From CAYWMP01 sp964459445 (GTDB taxonomy: Bacteria > Desulfobacterota > DSM-4660 > Desulfatiglandales > HGW-15), in NCBI GenBank assembly GCA_964459445.1, contig CAYWMP010000202.1, positions 1 through 10,074 of the forward strand: a DNA stretch of 10,074 nt. Reading direction: 5' to 3'. The position numbers and the translations under genes are program-made. Positions 4,378-10,074 of the stretch are shown here, piece by piece. The notes beneath the pieces were generated by a model. It did no database searches, had not been told where the DNA came from, and saw only the letters and a program-made list of their open reading frames with translations. Each line of letters starts with the position of its first letter. The first letter of the stretch is position 1.

Positions 4378-6195
4378 ATGGTTCGTCCTGACTGCATTTG
4401 TAACCGGAATATCAAGATCATTTCCATGTACGTCGAAAGCAGGCTAGGGCATTGTGATCTGCTTTTTGACAACCTCCCCTATCCTTCCGATCGCTATCCC
4501 TCTCCCGAAGACTTTTTCCTCAATGAAGATGAATGGACCACCTACGACAATTTCGAAGCGGTCTTTCGCCGAGCCAAAGATATGGTCGGGGAAATCTACT
4601 TCTATTTCAATTGTGGTGCATCTTCGGCCAATCTTCGTTCATGGGGGCGTTTCCATCATTTTGCACGGATTTTCTCGAGTCCGAACGATGGCTTTAAAAG
4701 GGTTCCCTTCTTTAATAGAAATCTAGACGACACGAAGGATATCGATATTGTCCTGCCTCCCACCTATGACAACGTCTCCGGCAAGATCAGAACCGTTTTG
4801 AGGGTCAAGTTTCGTGACGGGTTTGATGCGCACAGGGATTACATCGGCGATCCTTTTCTGAGGGGCATTCTTTCATCGATTCCCACCGTGTGGGGACTTA
4901 AACCGGCTTTGGTCAAGCAGCCCTTGAATTCATACGATCCCGAACGACTGTTTAAATCCGAACCGGAGTTTTCCCAAATGGGTTTCGATCTTCAAATGGA
5001 TGATGGGCTCTTGACACTCGTTCATCCTCTCGAAGACCAGCGCAGAGTCGTCGGGAAAACCGTTCTCCTGGAACCGGAAAGATTGGATGGGCACGAGGTC
5101 TTCCTGGGCAAGTATAGTGAGTTGCCCAAAGTGGATGCAACCTATTTGGAAAATAGACAAAAAGCGGTGGTTATCACGGATACCGTAAAATTGGATAGCA
5201 GAATTGTTCTTAAAGCCGGCGAGATATTCATGGCGCCCTATTTCATTTTGGATGTGTCCTACGATAGGCTGTCTTTTTTGGGTAGGATTTCACAATTGTT
5301 CAAATTCCGAAGGGGCAACAAAGAATCAGAAAAGGGATTCATCGAAACCATCAATCGTCTCCGGGAAACAATGGACGCGAAAAACGCAACCTTTCGCAAA
5401 CTGGAGGTGACCAATGCCGCGCTCAAAGAAGCCAAGCAAAGAGTTGATGATTATGCGAGAAACCTCGAACACAAGGTTGCAGAGAAAACGCAGGAATATC
5501 ATCAGCTCAACCAGGGTCTTGAAGCGCGGGTCGCGGAACAGGTATCCGAAATAGAGAAATACAATGCATTAAGGCGATACCTTTCTCCAAATCTTGCACA
5601 GAAGATATTGTCCAGTGGCGATGATCTGGGGACGCATCCGCAGCGAAAACTCATGACCGTTGTATTCACGGATATCAGGGGCTTCTCTGCCATTTCGGAC
5701 AGCCTTGAATCCGAAGAGCTGTTTCATTTACTAGACCGATACCTATCCGAGATGACTGTCATTGTTCATAGATTCGAGGGAACTTTGAATAAGATGATAG
5801 GCGATGGGTTGCTGATCTTTTTTGGAGATCCTATTCCCATGGAAGATCATGCGGAGCGCGCCGTGAAGATGGCTATTGACATGCAGAAGCGCGTGGCCGC
5901 ACTGAAGGATGAGTGGCTACAATTTGGGCATGTATTGGGCATCGGTATTGGGATAAATACCGGTTATATGACGGTGGGAAACATCGGTTCAGAGATGCAC
6001 AGGGATTATACGGTGATAGGCAATCAAGTCAATGTGGCCGCGCGACTGGAGTCTGAAGCAGAGAAGGGACAAATACTCATCAGCCAAAGGACCTACAGCA
6101 GAGTCAAAGATTTAGTAGATACGGAGGAAATGGGTGAGATCAAGGTCAAGGGTATTCACAGTCCGATTATGATATATAATGTGAAGGTGGACTGA
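4378..6195 (+). CDS. Class III adenylate cyclase with a large unrecognised N-terminal domain
   Basis: A 605-residue soluble protein predicted to make cAMP from ATP. Residues 1-315 form a domain I do not recognise, rich in aromatics (YFYFNCGAS at 74-82, LRSWGRF at 86-92, DYIGDPFLRGIL at 154-165). Residues 320-400 are charged heptad-like helix, a probable coiled-coil dimerising linker. The cyclase domain is about 425-605: metal ligands D432 (FTDIRGF) and D476 (IGDGLL), adenine-selecting K472 and D543 (RDYTVIG), and transition-state N552 and R556 (VNVAARLES). The set is complete, and K/D selectors favour ATP over GTP. No membrane segment is seen. The ATG at 4378 is the first possible in-frame start after TAA 4360-4362; it lacks a good Shine-Dalgarno. 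M17 at 4426 is an alternative. It is flanked by repeats, not by an operon. Confidence 0.9.
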   Translation: MVRPDCICNRNIKIISMYVESRLGHCDLLFDNLPYPSDRYPSPEDFFLNEDEWTTYDNFEAVFRRAKDMVGEIYFYFNCGASSANLRSWGRFHHFARIFSSPNDGFKRVPFFNRNLDDTKDIDIVLPPTYDNVSGKIRTVLRVKFRDGFDAHRDYIGDPFLRGILSSIPTVWGLKPALVKQPLNSYDPERLFKSEPEFSQMGFDLQMDDGLLTLVHPLEDQRRVVGKTVLLEPERLDGHEVFLGKYSELPKVDATYLENRQKAVVITDTVKLDSRIVLKAGEIFMAPYFILDVSYDRLSFLGRISQLFKFRRGNKESEKGFIETINRLRETMDAKNATFRKLEVTNAALKEAKQRVDDYARNLEHKVAEKTQEYHQLNQGLEARVAEQVSEIEKYNALRRYLSPNLAQKILSSGDDLGTHPQRKLMTVVFTDIRGFSAISDSLESEELFHLLDRYLSEMTVIVHRFEGTLNKMIGDGLLIFFGDPIPMEDHAERAVKMAIDMQKRVAALKDEWLQFGHVLGIGIGINTGYMTVGNIGSEMHRDYTVIGNQVNVAARLESEAEKGQILISQRTYSRVKDLVDTEEMGEIKVKGIHSPIMIYNVKVD

Positions 6196-6259
6196 ACATT
6201 CGTATCAATTTGGCTTTCTTCAAATATCCGGGGGCTCAGCAATTTCTTTACAGGTCGCT

Positions 6260-6308
6260 ACCAACTCGGTTGGTGGGGTCAGCCCGCCGACGCTGAAGCT
6301 ATGGCGGG
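6260..6308. repeat. Two hairpins after the cyclase gene
   Basis: ACCAAC (6260-6265) pairs with GTTGGT (6269-6274) around TCG. CCCGCC (6283-6288) pairs with GGCGGG (6303-6308) around a loop containing GCTGAAGC. The second resembles the CCCGCC...GGCGGG interspersed palindromes common in related genomes (from memory). Neither is followed by a T-run. Confidence 0.45.
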
Positions 6309-6320
6309 TGCACGTTCAGG

Positions 6321-6399
6321 GTTCAGCGCCGCCTCTTGCCGCCGAAGCGGCCAGTTTGATCAAAAAACTGACTCCAGCGTTGCTTAGTCAGATACGAGG
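6321..6399 (+). repeat. 79-bp direct repeat, copy 1
   Basis: This differs from the copy at 9994-10072 at only four of 79 positions and has no length change. All four differences are in or beside the first hairpin: here GCCGC (6338-6342), loop CGAA, GCGGC (6347-6351). Two further overlapping stems are identical in both copies: CAGTTT/AAACTG (6352-6357, 6365-6370) and CTGACT/AGTCAG (6368-6373, 6386-6391). These share three bases and so exclude each other. Confidence 0.8.
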
Positions 6400-6503
6400 G
6401 TTTACCGATAATTAAGGATCTTCTACCAGGCTTGGGATTTCGAGGCGACGAATCTCCAGAAGGAAAGGCTTAACTGTGGACCCTAAAAGGACCTTATTTT
6501 CCA

Positions 6504-6748
6504 TCTCACAGAGCTCACGGGGACACAGAGAAGAATCAAGTGAGATTGCTAAGTCAGCCTGCAGAGCAGGCCTCAATTCCCGAATGGAATTGAGAATGGG
6601 AAGAGGTTCTGAGAAAAAATGAATTCATTCATGTTTTCTCAAAATCTCTTCCTACTCATCTTAAGCAATCAAATCTTCAACAAAAAACTCCGCGGCCTTT
6701 GTGGACTCAAGCGACTCTGAGCAAAGCTAAAGGAGAGCGGGTGTGAAA
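6504..6748 (+). repeat. Four-hairpin structured repeat, copy 1 (upstream of the ligase gene)
   Basis: A diverged direct repeat of 8604-8848. Hairpin 1: GCCTGC-AGA-GCAGGC (6557-6571). Hairpin 2: CAATTCC-CGAAT-GGAATTG (6574-6592), extendable by two pairs. Hairpin 3: 24-nt arms 6598-6621 and 6630-6653, loop of 8, two mismatches and two G-U. Hairpin 4: CTCC...GGAG (6688-6691, 6732-6735) enclosing CTTTG...CAAAG (6697-6701, 6722-6726). The ends TCACA (6506-6510) and TGTGA (6742-6746) can close the whole. The 16 bases starting TAAGCAATC at about 6662 are identical in the other copy. No reading frame is conserved between copies. Confidence 0.8.
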
Positions 6749-6774
6749 AGTTTCCTCTAGTTTTCATAGATCCA

Positions 6775-6783
6775 TGGCATAAT
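6775..6783 (+). promoter_or_regulatory. Possible extended -10 promoter of the ligase gene
   Basis: TGG followed by CATAAT (6778-6783) fits an extended -10 element (TGn plus a five-of-six hexamer). No -35 is recognisable at the right distance. It lies between the structured repeat and the ATG at 6814. Confidence 0.3.
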
Positions 6784-6813
6784 AGATGAAAGAAGGATAA
6801 GACAAGAATTTTC

Positions 6814-8304
6814 ATGAATCTATCCAACACCATTGAAAGAGCTGCAAAATATTTCCCGGAAAAGGAAGCCCTTATCTTTTCGGATACCACATTTTGCTAC
6901 GGCGAACTTGATGCATGGATCAACCGTGGTGCCAATTATTTAAAGGAACTGGGTATCTCAAGAGGGACGAAGGTCGCTTTATACCTTCCCAATTGTCCGG
7001 AATGGATCGTATTCTATTATTCGATCATCCGGCTCGGCGGGGCTGCCGTATGCTTGAGTCATTACTATAAACAAAAAGAACTTGAAACCCTGCTTAACGA
7101 TTCGCATGCATCCCTCCTTATCACTTGCGAAGCCTTCCTGCCAATGGTTCCTCCACAAAATAAAATCCCCTTTGTCAAGGAAGTCATTGTTATTGAGAGG
7201 CACGATATCCTGTCTTCGGACTTTGCCAAAAACCACAAAGACCATGCGTCATTAAAACCAGTGGAATGTGATGCCGACGATGTCTGTGCAATCCTCTACA
7301 CCGGCGGTACTACCGGAAAGCCGAAAGGGGCGATGCTCACCCACAACAACCTACTCTACACGGCGCAAAACGTTTGTTATCATGAAAAGTCCGTTCCCCA
7401 GGACAAGGGGCTCTGCTTCATGCCCCTCAATCATGTTTTTGCAGGCAATCACATTATGAACGCCCTGTTCTATGCCTGCGCGACAATCGTTCTTCACGAA
7501 GCGTTCGATCTGGATAGGATTCTTAGCTCAATAAAGGATAACGGCATAACGAGATTTTATGCCGTTCCGACCATCTACATACGCCTTTTGAATAATCCCG
7601 ATAGCAAAAAATATCTATCGACTCTGACCTATTGCTTTTCAGCCGCCACAAGTATGCCCTCAGAAATCGTCAAGCAATGGAAGGCGGACCAGGGTCTGGA
7701 TATTCACGAGGCCTACGGCATGACGGAATCATCATCCCTTGTCACTTACAACCATATGTATCGGCACAAAATAGGATCTGTCGGCACGCCCGCCGGTACG
7801 GTAGAAGTGAAACTCATGGACCAAAAGGGGCAAGAGGCCTCGCCCGGACAGGACGGTGAAATCATCATCCGCGGTCCCAATATCATGAAAGGTTACTTAA
7901 ACAGCCCTGAGGAGACGGAAGCGGCCCTGCAAAAGGGATGGCTCAAGTCAGGAGACATTGGGCGATTTGACGATGAAGGATATCTCTTCATTGTGGACCG
8001 GAAAAAGGACCTCATCATTAGCGGCGGATTGAATATTTACCCCAATGAGGTAGAGGAAATCCTTTATACCCATGACGCGGTTGAGGAATGCGCTGTTGTC
8101 GGGAGATCCCATCCAGAGTATGGGGAGGCTGTTACGGCCTTTGTCTTGTTGAAAGAAGGCAGGATCGTTGAAGCGAAGGAGATCATCGGATTCTGTAAAG
8201 AGCGTATCGCTTCCTACAAGGCGCCGAAGGAAATTATTTTTGTTGAGGACTTCCCCAAGACGCCCCAGGGCAAGATACTGAAGATGGAGCTTAGATCAAG
8301 TTAA
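6814..8304 (+). CDS. AMP-dependent acyl-CoA synthetase (FadD-like acid-thiol ligase)
   Basis: A 496-residue member of the ANL superfamily, which adenylates a carboxylic acid with ATP and transfers it to CoA. The core motifs are intact: the A3 P-loop YTGGTTGKPKG (162-172), A5 YGMTE (301-305), A7 with D381 (SGDIGRF) and R396 (VDRKKD), the hinge motif with G404/G405 (ISGGLNIYPNEVEE), and A10 PQGK with catalytic K487. Length and motifs fit long- or medium-chain fatty acyl-CoA synthetases; aromatic or other acids cannot be excluded. The cytoplasmic protein has no membrane segment. The ATG follows GAAGGA at a long distance (16 bases), so initiation may be weak. The gene stands alone between two copies of the structured repeat, convergent with the TIM-barrel gene. 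Confidence 0.93.
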   Translation: MNLSNTIERAAKYFPEKEALIFSDTTFCYGELDAWINRGANYLKELGISRGTKVALYLPNCPEWIVFYYSIIRLGGAAVCLSHYYKQKELETLLNDSHASLLITCEAFLPMVPPQNKIPFVKEVIVIERHDILSSDFAKNHKDHASLKPVECDADDVCAILYTGGTTGKPKGAMLTHNNLLYTAQNVCYHEKSVPQDKGLCFMPLNHVFAGNHIMNALFYACATIVLHEAFDLDRILSSIKDNGITRFYAVPTIYIRLLNNPDSKKYLSTLTYCFSAATSMPSEIVKQWKADQGLDIHEAYGMTESSSLVTYNHMYRHKIGSVGTPAGTVEVKLMDQKGQEASPGQDGEIIIRGPNIMKGYLNSPEETEAALQKGWLKSGDIGRFDDEGYLFIVDRKKDLIISGGLNIYPNEVEEILYTHDAVEECAVVGRSHPEYGEAVTAFVLLKEGRIVEAKEIIGFCKERIASYKAPKEIIFVEDFPKTPQGKILKMELRSS

Positions 8305-8603
8305 CCCTATCGTTGCATAAAAATCATGGCAAGATATTATCAAAAACAAGAATAGCAAGGCTCACAGTTTTATGGACACCTTTTTGTAGGATCAACCAAT
8401 GGTGGAATCTAGTCGGCTGGGCAAGAATTGCCATGTTTTTTACCCTGTGGGAAAGCCGAAGACACTGCATCTCCTTCGTTGTCAAGGGTTCGCGGTAGGT
8501 TACTACAGCTTCACCATTGACGCCTCAGATCTACAGTATCCTCGACTTTTGCAGCGTTAGGGTAAATTATCTCCACCTGTGGCGTTGGCCTAATCTTACC
8601 GCC
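8305..8603. other. Non-coding region after the ligase gene, with one doubtful small frame
   Basis: No terminator with a T-run is visible. A 53-codon plus-strand frame (8399-8560) starts with ATG, has AGGA seven bases upstream, and includes the stretch CQGFAVGYYSFTI. It has no resemblance I know and may be a decayed gene or chance, so it is not called as a gene. Confidence 0.4.
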
Positions 8604-8848
8604 TCTCTCGCCGAGCTCACGGGGGCCCAGAGGTAAATCAGGCGTGATGCATGGTCTGCCTGCAGAGCAGGCCCCAATCCCTAAATGGGATTGAGAATAG
8701 GAAGAAGCTCTGAGTAAAAATGGCAGAATTCATTTTTCCTCAGAGCTTCTTCCTAATCATCCTAAGCAATCAAATCTTAATATAAATCTCCGTGGCCTTT
8801 GGGGGCTTAAGCGACGCCGAGCAAAGCGAAAGGAGAGCGGGCGAGAGA
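8604..8848 (+). repeat. Four-hairpin structured repeat, copy 2 (downstream of the ligase gene)
   Basis: The second copy, in the same orientation as 6504-6748. Its ends form a perfect 9-bp inverted repeat, TCTCTCGCC (8604-8612) with GGCGAGAGA (8840-8848). Hairpin 1: GCCTGC-AGA-GCAGGC (8658-8672). Hairpin 2: CAATCCC-TAAAT-GGGATTG (8675-8693). Hairpin 3: arms 8699-8722 and 8731-8754, one mismatch in 24, loop of 8. Hairpin 4: CTCC/GGAG (8788-8791, 8832-8835) enclosing CTTTG/CAAAG (8797-8801, 8822-8826). It ends eight bases before the stop codon of the TIM-barrel gene, so it could serve as a 3' end for both convergent genes. Confidence 0.8.
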
Positions 8849-8855
8849 AAACGAA

Positions 8856-9770
8856 TTATTTGAATCCTAAAGCCTTCGCCTTTTTAATCCCTTTTATGAG
8901 TGCTTCCTTTCCCGATTTAGGATGGACCTCCAAAATGTTAATTCCAGAGGCCTTCAGGAATGGCATGAGGGCTTCAAACTCCAGCTGTCCTTCCCCGGGG
9001 GCCCTGTGATCATCAATGCCTTTTGCATCGTGGAGATGAACGCCCATCATTTGGCCCGAATAGGTACGAAGCAGATCCTTCTGTTTTACAAGACCCATTG
9101 TTTCCTGTGCATGGGCATGTCCGACATCATGCCAGTAACGAATATTACCTCCCTCAAAAGCCCTTAGAATAATACCGATCTCGTCAAAATTTGGAATTTC
9201 ACGGAGATGGTATCTGTTTTCGATGCAGAGCCAAATGCTCCTTTTCCGGGCCTCTTCGTTTAGTTCCTCAAGGCTGAAAAGCACGGCATCCAGATGTTTC
9301 CGATACGTGGCTTGTCTTAGTTCTTTTTGTTTATCTAAGTATGCCGCCCCTTCACTTTCGGTCAATACGCCTTTTTCATCAAATTCCATCAGCTTGGTTT
9401 TGGGATTTTCCATGTCTACGCGACCAAGGTGCAAGATCACCGCCTTTGTCCCCAATTCTTCCGCAGAATTCATGGTGCGTATTGTGAAGTTTACTGCCTT
9501 TGCTCGCTCATCTTTATCAGTAGAAGAAAGTAGGAAAAGATCTCCGCTGCCCGTGATCCCCTTTTCCAAATCATCAGGTTTTGGAAAATAATTGTGTATG
9601 CTCAGAACCTTGAGGTCCTTGTTCAGAAAAGGTCGCATCTGTCGAAAAGTCCTTTCCGAAATCCGGTATTCCAGCTCAATCTTATCGAGGCCCATCTCCA
9701 GAACGTCGCGAACAATATCTTCGCCATGATGACCCCCGCCGTGCCACCAGCATGTTGAGATACCTAGCAT
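8856..9770 (-). CDS. Sugar phosphate isomerase/epimerase-like TIM-barrel protein
   Basis: A protein of 304 residues from this start with the xylose isomerase-like (AP endonuclease 2) TIM-barrel pattern, usually a divalent-metal isomerase, epimerase or endonuclease-IV-related hydrolase. Candidate metal and acid-base residues, numbered from the TTG described below, lie at strand ends: E37/E39 (IELEY), H64 (SIHNYF), H119 (VILHLGR), E189 (LCIENRYH), H219-D220 and H223 (WHDVGHAH), H250/H252 (GVHLHD) and E286 (LEVHP). The substrate cannot be told. A TTG at 9785 would add five residues. I prefer ATG 9770, which starts just before the first beta strand (LGISTCWW) and has GGAAAAG a few bases upstream. 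The gene is convergent with the ligase and its stop lies beside structured repeat copy 2. The HGGGHHGED stretch near the N-terminus is unusually His/Gly-rich. Confidence 0.85.
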   Translation of the reverse strand: MLGISTCWWHGGGHHGEDIVRDVLEMGLDKIELEYRISERTFRQMRPFLNKDLKVLSIHNYFPKPDDLEKGITGSGDLFLLSSTDKDERAKAVNFTIRTMNSAEELGTKAVILHLGRVDMENPKTKLMEFDEKGVLTESEGAAYLDKQKELRQATYRKHLDAVLFSLEELNEEARKRSIWLCIENRYHLREIPNFDEIGIILRAFEGGNIRYWHDVGHAHAQETMGLVKQKDLLRTYSGQMMGVHLHDAKGIDDHRAPGEGQLEFEALMPFLKASGINILEVHPKSGKEALIKGIKKAKALGFK

Positions 9771-9795
9771 ACTTGTCTTTTCCAATCTTTGGACG

Positions 9796-9823
9796 TTGAT
9801 TTACGCAGATTAACACAGATAAA
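9796..9823. repeat. Short interspersed repeat (ACGCAGATTAACACAG type)
   Basis: The stretch TTTACGCAGATTAACACAG followed by ATAAAG matches a short sequence that I know as interspersed in many environmental bacterial genomes. Only one copy is present in this window, so its repeat nature rests on memory. It lies just upstream of the TIM-barrel gene. The rest of 9824-9980 is AT-rich with nothing recognisable. Confidence 0.4.
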
Positions 9824-9993
9824 GACTGCACCTATCCATTCTTCCAATCTAATAGAACCTTCAAATATCAAAAGTCAATAGAAACCAATCATGTGAAGCC
9901 CTAGCCAAATATATTTGAAATTTCCTTCAACTTTGAATCAACGTTTATCATTGTTTCGAAGCCTCAGCTAATGCAAGTATTCAGGGGTTCAGC

Positions 9994-10072
9994 GTTCAGC
10001 GCCGCCTCTGGCCGCTTAGGCGGCCAGTTTGATCAAAAAACTGACTCCAGCGTTGCTTAGTCAGATACGAGG
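9994..10072 (+). repeat. 79-bp direct repeat, copy 2
   Basis: The second copy of 6321-6399, same orientation and same length. Its first hairpin is perfect: GGCCGC (10010-10015), loop TTAG, GCGGCC (10020-10025). The remaining 47 bases are identical to copy 1. It is preceded by GTTCAG-like units (AGGGGTTCAGCGTTCAG), as copy 1 is. It ends two bases before the window edge, so the true element may be longer. Confidence 0.8.
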
Positions 10073-10074
10073 AA

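Noticed and set aside
6598..6653. Hairpin 3 of the structured repeat as a simple intrinsic terminator
   Set aside because: The stem is very long and is followed by ACTCATC rather than a T-run; it is part of a larger conserved fold.
6504..8848. CRISPR array or composite IS as explanation of the flanking repeats
   Set aside because: There are only two long diverged copies 2.1 kb apart, no spacer pattern and no transposase inside.
9223..9591. 122-codon plus-strand frame inside the TIM-barrel gene
   Set aside because: Serine-rich antisense shadow of a gene with clear family motifs.

Overview
This is an accessory-type stretch of a bacterial chromosome, probably from a metagenome scaffold: positions 291-300 are an N gap. 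Gene content (two PIN toxin pairs, an MqsA/YgiT-type pair, a soluble class III nucleotide cyclase, a FadD-like ligase) and the dispersed palindromic repeats remind me of Desulfobacterota (former Deltaproteobacteria). That assignment is inference, not proof.

Left part (1-4100). A transposase OrfA fragment runs off the left edge. It is followed by three toxin-antitoxin (TA) loci of different families: an RHH/PIN vapBC pair (620-1278, minus), a DUF4258 toxin broken by an in-frame TGA with an intact YgiT-type zinc-finger antitoxin (1700-2238, plus), and a Phd/PIN pair (3091-3824, plus). Each pair overlaps by ATGA. Each operon has a recognisable TTGACA promoter, and two of the three carry repeats over the -10 that could be operators. 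Between the second and third pairs is a tRNA-Pro(GGG) gene on the minus strand, with its own promoter, encoded CCA, a palindrome-rich 3' trailer and a good intrinsic terminator. Dispersed repeats follow (2695-2890). A nested triple inverted repeat lies at 3938-4068.

Middle (4378-6195). One 605-residue soluble protein has a large N-terminal domain I do not recognise, a coiled-coil linker and a complete class III adenylate cyclase domain.

Right part (6196-10074). An acyl-CoA synthetase-like ligase (6814-8304, plus) is convergent with a sugar phosphate isomerase/epimerase-like TIM-barrel gene (8856-9770, minus). The ligase is bracketed by two direct, diverged copies of a ~245-nt element made of four hairpins plus a possible closing stem. 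Paired bases in the hairpins change together between copies, so the fold appears to be conserved. An outer pair of 79-bp direct repeats (6321-6399 and 9994-10072) encloses both genes. This nested repeat architecture is the most unusual thing in the window.
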